Part shown: piece after piece, positions 26,607-35,101 of the stretch
Numbering within the stretch: the first letter of the stretch is position 1
How the letters are laid out: each line of letters opens with the position of its first letter
Assembly: GCF_036116635.1 (NCBI RefSeq)
Contig: NZ_CP107995.1
Location: 3,844,001-3,908,000 of the forward strand
Direction: 5' to 3'
DNA from: Amycolatopsis sp. NBC_00345
Lineage (GTDB): Bacteria; Actinomycetota; Actinomycetes; Mycobacteriales; Pseudonocardiaceae
Length of the DNA: 64,000 bases
Notes under the pieces: model-generated
The model's input: only the letters and a program-made list of their open reading frames with translations
Database searches by the model: none
Told to the model about the DNA's origin: nothing
Translations under genes and position numbers: made by a program

Positions 26607-29600
26607 CACCAGCCCGACGCGGTGTAGACGACGGCGGTGGTTTCCGGCCGGCCCCAGGCCAGCTCGCGCAGCAGGCCGAGCGTGCCCTCCTCCGGGTCGA
26701 TCAGCTGGATGCCGCGGCGGGCGTAGTCGCGCATCAGCTCGGGGCTGACCATGCCGTCGTTGGTGCCGGTCGGGGCCCACGGTCCCCAGTGGACGGTCAC
26801 CGCGCGCCCGGCGGGCCAGGCGCGGCCGAGCGCCTCCAGCGCGTCGTTCGCGGCGGCGTAGTCCGATTGGCCGCGGTTGCCCAGCGTCGCCGCGATGCTG
26901 CCGAAGAGCACCACGAACCGGGGCTGCCCCGGCAGTTCCGCGGTCGCGTCCAGCAGTGTCCGGGCGCCGTCGACCTTCGTGCCATACACCCGGGCGAACG
27001 ATTCCGGGGACTTCTGCGCGATCAGCTTGTCGTCGATCACGCCCGCCGCGTAGACGATGCCGTCGAGGCGGCCGTGCTCGGCGTGGATCTCCTTGACCGC
27101 GCGGTGCACGGCTTCGGCGTCCAGCATGTCGACGGACTGGTACCGCACCGGGCTGCCCAGCGCTTCGAGCCGTTCGAGGGTGCCGCGGACCTCGCGTTCG
27201 CCCAGGACGCGCCGTACCGCGCGTTCGATCTCGGCCGGGACTTTCTGCCCGTCCGCGATCAGGGCGGCCCGGAGTTCCTTCGCGCCGGCCGCGTTCGGGT
27301 AGGCGTCGGCGGCGGGCGGCACCGGCGTCCGGCCGAGCAGCTCGATCCGGCAGCGTGACGCGGCGGCCAGGGTCGCGGCGAACCGCGCGGTGATCCCCTT
27401 CGCCCCGCCGACCAGCAGGACGACGGAGCCGCGGTCCAGCCCGGCGGCGGCCGCCTCGGCCGCGCCGTCGCCCGCCGGTCCCGCGCCGCTGCTGCCGAGC
27501 AGGCCCAGGCCTTCGTGGGTCATCCGGAGACCGCGCCGGGTGCCGCCGCGCAGCACCACCGGCTCACGATCCACAGTGGACAGTTCGGCGACCAGTCCGG
27601 CGGCGATCTCGCCGGTTTCCGTGCCCGGCGGGTGTTCCACGACCCGGGCCAGGGTGTCCGGGTACTCGCGGGCGACGCTGCGGTAGAACCCGCGCAGGCC
27701 CTCACCCGGCCCCGCGGTCAGCAGCCAGCGGGGATTCCCGGCGAGCGCGGCGCGGTAGCCGGGGAAGGCCTCCGGCAGCGTCGGCCCGCCTGCCGGCCCC
27801 GTACCCGGCTCCGGCAGGTGGAGGACACCGTCGAACCCGGCCCGGACGTCCGCGGCGAGCTCCGCCTCCGCGCCCAGCCCGATCAGCCGGGCGCGGACGG
27901 CCTCGGCCAGCGGCCCTTCGCCCAGCAGGAGGAACTTTCGCCCCGCCACGTCCGGCGCGCCGGCGGGGGCCAGCTCGAACTCAGTCATCACGAGCCGTTT
28001 CGGCGCCACGATCACCGGCGTGGGTTCCTCGGAACGCGCCGGGGTGATCTCCGGCGTGGTCTCCGGGGTGCTCTCCGGGGTGCTCTCCGGCGCGGCCGGA
28101 CCGCTGATCAGCTCGGCGATCGTCGCCGCGGTACGGGCCTTCGCGAGTTCCTCGACATCATCGCCGATCTCAAGACCCAACCGCGTAGCCAGCTCACCGG
28201 CGATCTCCGCCCGCTTGATCGAATCAACACTCAAATCCGCCTCAAGGTCGAGATCCGGCTCGATCATCTCCACCGGATACCCGGTCCGCTCCCCGATCAC
28301 CTCGATCACCGTCTCCAGCACCGAACGCCCCAATGTGGCGTTCGGTGCGTCCAACGCAACCAATGTGGCGTTCGGTGCGTTGGACGCAACCAACGCCACA
28401 TTGGGGCGCTGGGCACCGATCAGCTCAGCGATGGTCGCCGCGGTACGAGCCTTCGCGAGTTCCTCGACATCCCCACCGATCTCCAGACCCAACCGCGTAG
28501 CCAGCTCACCGGCGATCTCCGCGCGCTTGATCGAGTCAACGCTCAAATCCGCTTCGAGATCAAGGTCCGGCTCGATCATCTCCACCGGATAACCGGTCCG
28601 CTCCCCGATCACCTCGATCACCGTCTCCAGCACCGGGCGCGAAACCACCGGGGCCACCTCCGGCACGGCCACCGGCGCCAGCTCCGGGACCGGTGCCGGG
28701 GCGACGACGGCGAGGGGAACCGACGCGGCCTCGAACACCGGTGCGGCGGCCGGGTCGGCGCCGAGGTAACCGAGCAGGACGTCACGCTGGGCCGCGATCA
28801 TCTCCCGGCTGGTGCGCAGGAAATCGGCGACCATCGCCTCGGCGCCGCCGGCCGGGACGCCGGGCTGGGGTGTGGTCACAAGAACCTCCGGGAGGCGCTG
28901 GGCGGGGTGCAGGGCCGCGGCCGGGATCGTGCCGTCCGCGGTGCGGACCAGCTGGCCGTCGACTGTCCATCCGGGACGCTTCGGCCGCTTCGCCTTGGCC
29001 GCGTCGACGGCGTCACGGCCGCGGAACAGCCAGCCGGTTTCGACGGCCGCGCCGGAGACGGCCAGTGCGGCCAAGGCGCCGAGGAACCCGGCCAGCCCGC
29101 GCCGTCCCGGCTGCTCGAACCCGACCGTCCGGTGTGGACGGTCACCGAGGATCGCCTCGACCTGGCGGGCCAGCACCGCGCCGGGCCCGGCCTCGACGAA
29201 CACCCTGGCGCCGGCCGCGTACATCGCCTCGACCTGCTCGACGAACCGGACCGGCGAGCCGAGCTGGGCGGCCAGTCCGGCGCGGACCTCGTCCGGGTCC
29301 GCCGGATACGGGGCCGCGGTGCGGTTTCCGTACACCGGGACGGCGGGGGCCACGACGTCGAACGCCGCCAGCGCCCGGCCGAACGACTCGCCCGCGCCGG
29401 CGACCAGCGGGCTGTGGAACGCGCACGCGACCGCGATCCGCTTCGCGCTGAGCCCGGCGGCGCGCAGGTGCCCGACCGCGGCCTCGACGTCGGCGGTCGG
29501 CCCGGAGATCACCGTCTGCCGGGGCGAATTGTGGTTGGCCAGCACGACTTCGGCGAGTCCCGCGTCGGCGAGGACCTTCCCGACGTCCGGGGCGGGCGCC

Positions 29601-32600
29601 GTGACCGCGGCCATCGCGCCCGGGTCGGCCTCGGGCACCGCGTCGATGATCGCCTCGGCCCGCGCGTGGCTCGCGCGCAGCAACGCGTCCGGGGTCAGGG
29701 AGCCGGCCGCGGCCAGTGCGGTGAGCTCGCCGTAGCTGTGCCCGCCGAGCATGGCCGGCCGGACGCCCGCGCGAGTCAGCAGCCGGAACGCGGCCAGCCC
29801 GGCCAGTCCGAGCGCGGGCTGGGCGACGCGGGTGTCGGTGACGCGGTCGGCCGCGGCCTGCCGCGCGGGCTCGCCGAACACCGCCGGGCCGAACACAGCG
29901 TCCGTGGTGGCCGGATCGAGCCTGAGGTAGCGGTGCAGCTCGGGGAAGGTCACGAACAGCTCGGCGAGCATGCCGGGGCGCTGGCTGCCCTGCCCGGGGA
30001 ACAGCACCGCGACCTCGCCCGGTTCGGTGCCGTCCGCGCGGAGCACGCCGGGGGCGTCCTGCCCGGTGAGCGCCTGGCGCAGCAACCCGGCCAGTTCGTC
30101 CACAGTGGACGCGACGAGCGCGAGCCGGATCCGCGCGCCCGACGCGACGGCGGCCTCGGCCCGGCGCGACGCGCTCAGCGCCAGGTCCCGCAGCCGCCAC
30201 GGCCGGTGCCCGGCGGGCACGTCCTGGACGAGCGTGAGCAGGTCCCGCACCGCCGCGTCGGCCGTGAAGGTGAACAGCTCGGCCGGCCATTCGTCGCCGA
30301 CCTGGGCCGGCGGTACCCCACCGGCGTGCGCGCCGAGCACCACGTGGAAGTTCGTGCCGCCGAAGCCGAACGCGCTGACCCCGGCGATCCGCTCGGCGGG
30401 CGGCGCGGCCCACGGCTGTGCGGCCGCCTGGAACACGAACGGGCTCGTTTCGGCGTCCCATGCGGGGTTCGGCGAAGCCAGGTGCAGCGTCGGCGGTTTC
30501 ACGCCGGTGTGCACGGCGAGCGCGGCCTTGATCAGCCCGGCCAGGCCCGCGGCGCACTTGGTGTGCCCGATCTGCGACTTCACCGAGCCGATCGTGCAGC
30601 CGCCCGGCGCGGCCCCGGCCTCGGTGAACACCTGCGTCAGCGTGCCCAGCTCGGTCCGGTCGCCGACCACGGTCCCGGTGCCGTGCGCCTCGACCAGCCC
30701 GACCTGCGCCGGGGACACGCGTGCGTTGCGGTAGGCGCGGGTGAGCGCGTTGTGCTGGCCTTCCGGCCGCGGTGCGGTGAGGCCGAGCGCGCGGCCGTCG
30801 CTGGCGGCGCCCACGCCCTTGATCACCGCGTACACCCGGTCGCCGTCGCGGTCCGCGTCGGCGAGCCGCTTCAGCACGACGCACGCGACGCCTTCGCCAA
30901 GCGCGATGCCGTCGGCGGCGCTGTCGAACGTCGCCGAGCGGCCGGTCGGGGAAAGCGCGTGCGCCGAGGCGAACAGGAGGTAGTCGTTGATGCCGTTGTG
31001 CAGGTCGGCGCCGCCGCAGAGGACGAGGTCGCTGGTGCCGCCGGCCAGCTCCTTGCAGGCGGCGTCGACCGCGGTGAGCGAGGACGCGCACGCCGCGTCG
31101 ACGGTGTAGTTGGCGCCGCCGAGGTCGAGCCGGTTGGCGATGCGCCCGGCGATGACGTTGGCCAGCACCCCCGGGAACGAGTCCTCGGTGAGCCGGGGCA
31201 GCTGCTCGTCGAGCCCGGGCGGCAGCTCGCCCACATAAGCGGGCAGGACCGAGCGAAGGGTCATGGCGTTGGACAGGTCGCTGCCGGCCTCGGCGCCGAA
31301 CACCACCGAGGTCCGCGAGCGGTCGAAGGCGCGGTCCGCGTACCCGGCGTCGGCGAGCGCGCGGTGCGCGGCTTCGAGCGCCAGCAGCTGCACGGGTTCG
31401 ATGCCGGCCAGCGACGACGGCGGGATGCCGTACTGCAGCGGGTCGAACCCGATCTCCGGGAGGAACCCGCCCCACCGGGACGGGGTGCGCTCGCCCTGGC
31501 CGTCCGGGTCGTAGTAGAGCGAGGTGTCCCAGCGCTGCGGCGGCACCTCGGTGACCGCGTCCGCGCCGGCGAGGACGTTCGCCCAGAACGCGGCGAGGTC
31601 CGGGGCCTGCGGGAACATGCAGGCCATCCCGACGATCGCGATGTCGAGCGGTTCCGGGGCGGGCGGCTCGGGCGTGGAGTCGGCGACGGCGGCGGCCCGG
31701 GCGCGCAGGAAGGCGTTCGCGCCGTCACCGACCGAGGCGTGCAGGTCCGCGATCGTGGTGACGGCCGAGCGCAGCACGGCGACCTCGCCGGCCATGAACA
31801 TCCCCTCGGCCAGCTGCCGGTCCTCGCCGACCTCGCGCAGGGCGGCGCCGACGCGCTCGATTCCCTTGCTGGCCAGGCGAAGCCGTCCGACGTTGAGGGT
31901 CTCCAGCTGCTCCCAGGCGTCCCGGCTGGGCACGCCGCGCCCGGCGAGGCCGGCCTTGACCGCCGCGTACTCCTCGGTGAACGGGCTGCGGACGCAGCGG
32001 GTGGCGTGCCCGGGCGCGGTCTCCAGCAGGTCGGTGTGCTCGGCGTCGAGCAGCTGGCGCTGGAACAGCGGCAGCACGGCGCCGGCGTCGACCGCCTCGC
32101 GGGTGAACAGGTACGCGGTGCCCATCAGCACGCCGATCGCGGCGCCCCGCGCGGCCACGGGCGCGGTGAGCGCGGCGACCATCGCGGCAGAACGCTCGTC
32201 GTGGATCCCGCCGGCGAACAGGATCTGCAGCTCGCGCGCGGCGTCCGGTGTGACGGCGAGGAAGTCGGCGAGGACGCCGAGCTGGGCCTCCCACAACGGA
32301 AAGCTCGTGCGCGGCCCGACGTGGCCGCCGCATTCCGAGCCCTCGAAGACGAACTTGCGCGCGCCGGCTTCGAGGAACTGCTTCAGCAGCCCGGGCGAGG
32401 GCACGTGCAGGAAGGTCGCGATGCCGGCCGCTTCGAGGTCGGCGGCCTGCGCCGGGCGGCCCCCGGCGATGATCGCGTGCGACGGGCGCAGCTCGCGGAT
32501 GACCTCGAGCTGCGCGGCTTTCACGTCGTCGGCGGCGAAGCCGAGCACGCCGACGCCCCACGGCGCGTCACCGACCGCCTCGCGGGTCCGCAGCAGGACT

Positions 32601-33604
32601 TCGCGGGTCTGGTCCGGGCCGGACAGGGCCAGTGCGATGAACGGGAGCCCGCCGGCCGCGGCGACCTCGGCGGCGAACGCGGCCTGGTCGCTGACCCGGG
32701 TCATCGGCCCCTGCGCGACCGGCAGCGCGGTGCCGAACGCGCGGCTGCCGGCGGTGTCGGGGCCGAGCACACGGGTGTCCGTGGCCAGTGCTTCGCCGAT
32801 GGCGTCGCGGATGCCGCGCACCGAGGCGGTCACGGTGGCCCAGCGGTCGCGGAACCTCGTGGCGAGGAAAACATCCTGGCCGGCTTCGAGTGGTTCGCGG
32901 TGACTGTCCTTGGTGTCTTTGTTGTCCCGGCTACTGCGGCTGTTCCGGGGAGCCAGCCGCCGGACGCCATCGGTCACCACGGTCTCGGAGCCGTCCAGGC
33001 CGGTGAGCGCGACGGTGCCGGCCGGCGGCAGCTCGGCCTCCGGGAGCAGCGCGAGCTGGGTGTCCAGCACGACTCCGGCGGCGCCGCCCGCGACCGCGGC
33101 GGCGGCAGTGTGCGGGCCGATCCCGCCGGCGGCCCAGACGGGCACGTCGAGCGTTTCGTCCGCGAGCAGGGCCTGGAGTAACACGAACGTGCTCAGCTCA
33201 CCCACCCGGCCGCCGCACTCATGACCACGGGTGATCAAGCCGTGAGCCCCGCCCGCGACCGCCCGCGCGGCCGACGCGCGGCTCGTGACCTCGGCCAGCA
33301 CTCGCCGGCCCGGGAAGTCCCGCGCGGTGCCGGGGGAGTCTTCGGTCAGCAGCACCGTGCGGGCGGCTTCGGGCAGGTCAGCGCCCGTCGGCGGGTGCGT
33401 GAGCCGGACCCCGAACTCCGGGGTACCCCACTCCCCCAGCAGGGCGAGTTCTTCCGCGCCCGCGGCCTCGTCACCGGTCAGGTCGAGCACGCCGAGCGCG
33501 CCGCCGCGCCCGGCCGCCGCGACGCACCGCGCCGACGGCCACCGGAGTGGCGACACCGCGACTACCAGCCCGGCGGAACCGAAGTCGTCTTTCACAACAG
33601 GCAT
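26606..33604 (-). CDS. Secondary-lipid (PUFA-type) synthase A: NMO-like, PfaD-like ER, KS, AT, ACP, ACP, KR
   Basis: A 2332-residue megasynthase. ATG 33604 has GGGAG upstream. Residues ~1-200 are a short nitronate-monooxygenase-like barrel (RGHECGG near 126, AAGGIG). Residues ~250-620 are a fuller PfaD-like enoyl reductase (FEGSECGGHVGPRTS near 425, FAGGIHDERSA). The ketosynthase (~650-1080) has Cys839 in VDAACASS, EAHGTGT and SQIGHTKCAAG. The acyltransferase (~1200-1490) has FPGQGSQ and Ser1290 in GHSYGE. Two ACPs have modification serines Ser1691 and Ser1795, each in LSVDSIKRAEI. A Thr/Pro/Glu-rich linker leads to the ketoreductase (~1870-2332) with LLVGGAKGITARFA and Tyr2249 in SDYAAAND. 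The DSIKR carriers, PfaD-like reductase and KR resemble PUFA and other secondary-lipid synthases rather than modular PKSs. Each elongation could be reduced (KR), dehydrated (DH on synthase B) and enoyl-reduced. Confidence 0.9.
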   Translation of the reverse strand: MPVVKDDFGSAGLVVAVSPLRWPSARCVAAAGRGGALGVLDLTGDEAAGAEELALLGEWGTPEFGVRLTHPPTGADLPEAARTVLLTEDSPGTARDFPGRRVLAEVTSRASAARAVAGGAHGLITRGHECGGRVGELSTFVLLQALLADETLDVPVWAAGGIGPHTAAAAVAGGAAGVVLDTQLALLPEAELPPAGTVALTGLDGSETVVTDGVRRLAPRNSRSSRDNKDTKDSHREPLEAGQDVFLATRFRDRWATVTASVRGIRDAIGEALATDTRVLGPDTAGSRAFGTALPVAQGPMTRVSDQAAFAAEVAAAGGLPFIALALSGPDQTREVLLRTREAVGDAPWGVGVLGFAADDVKAAQLEVIRELRPSHAIIAGGRPAQAADLEAAGIATFLHVPSPGLLKQFLEAGARKFVFEGSECGGHVGPRTSFPLWEAQLGVLADFLAVTPDAARELQILFAGGIHDERSAAMVAALTAPVAARGAAIGVLMGTAYLFTREAVDAGAVLPLFQRQLLDAEHTDLLETAPGHATRCVRSPFTEEYAAVKAGLAGRGVPSRDAWEQLETLNVGRLRLASKGIERVGAALREVGEDRQLAEGMFMAGEVAVLRSAVTTIADLHASVGDGANAFLRARAAAVADSTPEPPAPEPLDIAIVGMACMFPQAPDLAAFWANVLAGADAVTEVPPQRWDTSLYYDPDGQGERTPSRWGGFLPEIGFDPLQYGIPPSSLAGIEPVQLLALEAAHRALADAGYADRAFDRSRTSVVFGAEAGSDLSNAMTLRSVLPAYVGELPPGLDEQLPRLTEDSFPGVLANVIAGRIANRLDLGGANYTVDAACASSLTAVDAACKELAGGTSDLVLCGGADLHNGINDYLLFASAHALSPTGRSATFDSAADGIALGEGVACVVLKRLADADRDGDRVYAVIKGVGAASDGRALGLTAPRPEGQHNALTRAYRNARVSPAQVGLVEAHGTGTVVGDRTELGTLTQVFTEAGAAPGGCTIGSVKSQIGHTKCAAGLAGLIKAALAVHTGVKPPTLHLASPNPAWDAETSPFVFQAAAQPWAAPPAERIAGVSAFGFGGTNFHVVLGAHAGGVPPAQVGDEWPAELFTFTADAAVRDLLTLVQDVPAGHRPWRLRDLALSASRRAEAAVASGARIRLALVASTVDELAGLLRQALTGQDAPGVLRADGTEPGEVAVLFPGQGSQRPGMLAELFVTFPELHRYLRLDPATTDAVFGPAVFGEPARQAAADRVTDTRVAQPALGLAGLAAFRLLTRAGVRPAMLGGHSYGELTALAAAGSLTPDALLRASHARAEAIIDAVPEADPGAMAAVTAPAPDVGKVLADAGLAEVVLANHNSPRQTVISGPTADVEAAVGHLRAAGLSAKRIAVACAFHSPLVAGAGESFGRALAAFDVVAPAVPVYGNRTAAPYPADPDEVRAGLAAQLGSPVRFVEQVEAMYAAGARVFVEAGPGAVLARQVEAILGDRPHRTVGFEQPGRRGLAGFLGALAALAVSGAAVETGWLFRGRDAVDAAKAKRPKRPGWTVDGQLVRTADGTIPAAALHPAQRLPEVLVTTPQPGVPAGGAEAMVADFLRTSREMIAAQRDVLLGYLGADPAAAPVFEAASVPLAVVAPAPVPELAPVAVPEVAPVVSRPVLETVIEVIGERTGYPVEMIEPDLDLEADLSVDSIKRAEIAGELATRLGLEIGGDVEELAKARTAATIAELIGAQRPNVALVASNAPNATLVALDAPNATLGRSVLETVIEVIGERTGYPVEMIEPDLDLEADLSVDSIKRAEIAGELATRLGLEIGDDVEELAKARTAATIAELISGPAAPESTPESTPETTPEITPARSEEPTPVIVAPKRLVMTEFELAPAGAPDVAGRKFLLLGEGPLAEAVRARLIGLGAEAELAADVRAGFDGVLHLPEPGTGPAGGPTLPEAFPGYRAALAGNPRWLLTAGPGEGLRGFYRSVAREYPDTLARVVEHPPGTETGEIAAGLVAELSTVDREPVVLRGGTRRGLRMTHEGLGLLGSSGAGPAGDGAAEAAAAGLDRGSVVLLVGGAKGITARFAATLAAASRCRIELLGRTPVPPAADAYPNAAGAKELRAALIADGQKVPAEIERAVRRVLGEREVRGTLERLEALGSPVRYQSVDMLDAEAVHRAVKEIHAEHGRLDGIVYAAGVIDDKLIAQKSPESFARVYGTKVDGARTLLDATAELPGQPRFVVLFGSIAATLGNRGQSDYAAANDALEALGRAWPAGRAVTVHWGPWAPTGTNDGMVSPELMRDYARRGIQLIDPEEGTLGLLRELAWGRPETTAVVYTASGW
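28106..28636 (-). repeat. Tandem, nearly identical ACP-coding units
   Basis: The ACP-coding block at ~28418-28636 recurs at ~28106-28324 with a period of 312 bases (104 codons). The DNA is almost identical, with scattered silent changes. This indicates recent duplication or continuing gene conversion. Confidence 0.9.
28327..28407. repeat. Palindromic repeat element inside the megasynthase gene
   Basis: GCCCCAATGTGGCGTT (28327-28342) and its exact complement (28392-28407) bracket two 30-bp direct repeats (28330-28359, 28360-28389). The repeats share their first 21 bases, and their inner segments GCGTCCAACGC and GCGTTGGACGC are inverted relative to each other. The element lies in frame between the two ACPs and encodes a repeated APNATLVALD-like linker. 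It looks like a REP/MITE-type intergenic palindrome that entered the coding sequence. Confidence 0.8.
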
Positions 33605-33651
33605 AAGAACTCCCGCTACGCACGAAAGGGTGATAAGGCGTAACGGGGTGC

Positions 33652-33681
33652 AACTTAAACAGGGGGGTCCGGTTTCGTCAA
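33652..33681 (-). promoter_or_regulatory. Promoter of the lipid synthase operon
   Basis: On the minus strand, TTGACG (33681-33676), 18 bases, then TAAGTT (33657-33652). Transcription would start near 33645, giving a 5' leader of about 40 bases before ATG 33604. Confidence 0.55.
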
Positions 33682-34003
33682 CAACCCACCGTGATCTTCG
33701 TGCCGTGGTGGAGAAAAATCAGGATCGACCAGGAGGGGGACATGGAGATTTAACGCATTCGTCACGTATCACCTGACGAGAACGTGAGCAAGGTTGCCTT
33801 GCCTCAGGCCGGTGGCCCACGGTATCCGCCCTAGCAGGCACGGCTGGCAGGCAGTACCGCCGGGGGGAGCAACCGATCCCGTTCAGTGGGAGCGGACATA
33901 TATTTCCCGGCTCGGGATTCCGTTTCACCCGGGCATTTTCCACGGCGGAAACGAGGATTGTTTCCGATCGGCAAATATGCCCTTGACGGTTTCCGGGATT
34001 ATT

Positions 34004-34039
34004 CGGCGACCGCCGCGCCCGCGGGCGCGGCGGTCGCCG
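34004..34039. repeat. Perfect 36-bp palindrome in the divergent region
   Basis: 18-bp arms with no loop, first arm CGGCGACCGCCGCGCCCG. It is terminator-like, yet lies 121 bases before the araC start and not after any gene. It may insulate the two promoters, end an unrecognised transcript, or act as an operator. Confidence 0.6.
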
Positions 34040-34147
34040 GGCACCGCTCCGGCGGGAAAACTGTGCCCGCGCTTACCGCACAAGTGCCCTGGCCGCCCCT
34101 GATGTACCGCTGGGCGTTGACACGAATCACCCGGCCGCACGATCGAC

Positions 34148-34153
34148 TAACCT
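34148..34153 (+). promoter_or_regulatory. -10 element for leaderless araC
   Basis: TAACCT ends 6 bases before the GTG at 34160, and no ribosome-binding site is visible. The TTGACA at 34115-34120 is 25 bases upstream, too far for a standard -35. Confidence 0.5.
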
Positions 34154-34159
34154 GGTTCG

Positions 34160-35041
34160 GTGGTGTTCCGTTCCGCCGACTTCGACCTCGCGCCGTACGC
34201 CGATTTCGACATGGCGCCCTACGTCCGGCGCACCTACTGCAGCTGGCACGACGCGAGCTGGCGGTCGCTGCTCGTGCAGTGTTTCGACCACGCGCCCGAG
34301 GCCGAGCAGCTGCCGATGCCGGCCGCGGCCGACCTGCACCTCGTGCTCTACGTGGCCGGGGACGTGGTCATGCGGACCCGCGCCGGCGGGAAACCGGACC
34401 GGCGGCGCCGGGTGCCCGGCAGCCTGGAACTCCTGGTGCCCGGGCAGGCGAGCACGCGCGACTACCGGGCAGCGTCGCCGATGCGCACCGTTCAGGTGCA
34501 CATTCCGTCCGCGACCGTGGACCGGGCCGCGGACCGGCTGGGCGGCCCGCGGCCGGACTTCGAGGCGCTGTCGGCCGCGCTGGGCGCGGGCGACCCGGTC
34601 GTCGAGAACATCGTCCGCGCGCTTCCCGCCGTTGCCGCCACGAACGACCTGTACGCCGAATCCGCCGCGGCGTTCCTCGCGACACACCTGCTCACCCAGG
34701 GCCACCACGACCGCCTGCCCGGCCCCGAGCACTCGGCGGTCCGCGCGGGCATCGCCGTCATGAAGGAAAAGCTGGCCGAGCCGTTGACGCTGGCCGGCAT
34801 CGCCGCCGAAGCGCACCTGAGCGTGTACCACTTCATCCGCGTCTTCCGGGCGGAGACGGGCGAAACTCCCCATCGATTCCTCACCCGGTTGCGGATCGAA
34901 CAGGCGCAGCGGCTGCTGTCCGGCAGCACCCTCACCATCGCCCAGATCGCCGGCCGCTGCGGGTTCGCCAGTCCCGGAGCGCTGTCGTCCGCCTTCCTGA
35001 GCCAGGTCGGCGTCCGGCCGTCGGCGTACCGCAACAGCTGA
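34160..35041 (+). CDS. AraC family transcriptional regulator
   Basis: A 293-residue protein. The N-terminal ~165 residues are a cupin-like sensor of the AraC-binding type. The C-terminal ~100 residues hold two helix-turn-helix motifs: LAGIAAEAHLSVYHFIRVFRAETGETPHRF and IAQIAGRCGFASPGALSSAF. A second GTG at 34163 is equally possible. The gene is divergent from the lipid synthase operon and shares its control region, making it the prime candidate for its regulator; the ligand is unknown. The SRPBCC gene follows 60 bases downstream on the same strand. Confidence 0.88.
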   Translation: MVFRSADFDLAPYADFDMAPYVRRTYCSWHDASWRSLLVQCFDHAPEAEQLPMPAAADLHLVLYVAGDVVMRTRAGGKPDRRRRVPGSLELLVPGQASTRDYRAASPMRTVQVHIPSATVDRAADRLGGPRPDFEALSAALGAGDPVVENIVRALPAVAATNDLYAESAAAFLATHLLTQGHHDRLPGPEHSAVRAGIAVMKEKLAEPLTLAGIAAEAHLSVYHFIRVFRAETGETPHRFLTRLRIEQAQRLLSGSTLTIAQIAGRCGFASPGALSSAFLSQVGVRPSAYRNS

Positions 35042-35101
35042 TCGATTGTCGGCAATCCCGCGCATGGCCACGGCCGGGTGTGTCATCAAGGATTTCCGAT
35101 C

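Larger units (their letters stand above)
33605..34159. other. Divergent control region between synthase A and araC
   Basis: About 555 bases without a supportable gene. It holds the operon promoter near 33652-33681, an AT-richer tract around 33890-34000, the perfect palindrome at 34004-34039, and the -10 of the leaderless araC promoter at 34148-34153. AraC sites would be expected here, but I cannot define a direct-repeat pair by eye. Confidence 0.6.

Noticed and set aside
27515..33181. A very long open frame on the plus strand antisense to synthase A, and a similar one at 685-3507 antisense to the molybdoenzyme gene
   Set aside because: Both are rich in Arg/Gly/Ala/Pro with no domain, and mirror high-GC third positions of the real genes opposite. 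Long antisense frames are expected at this GC content.
22284..33604. Enediyne PKS interpretation of the megasynthases
   Set aside because: The DH-PPTase end is similar, but the KS-AT-ACP-KR-DH-PPTase order on one protein, the companion thioesterase and the other enediyne genes are absent. The DSIKR carriers and PfaD-like domain fit secondary-lipid synthases better.
33794..34102. Small protein gene in the araC/synthase intergenic region
   Set aside because: The frame has no good ribosome site, shows biased shadow composition and runs through the perfect palindrome. No family resemblance.
34115..34120. TTGACA as -35 of araC
   Set aside because: It is 25 bases from the best -10 (TAACCT), too far for a standard promoter.
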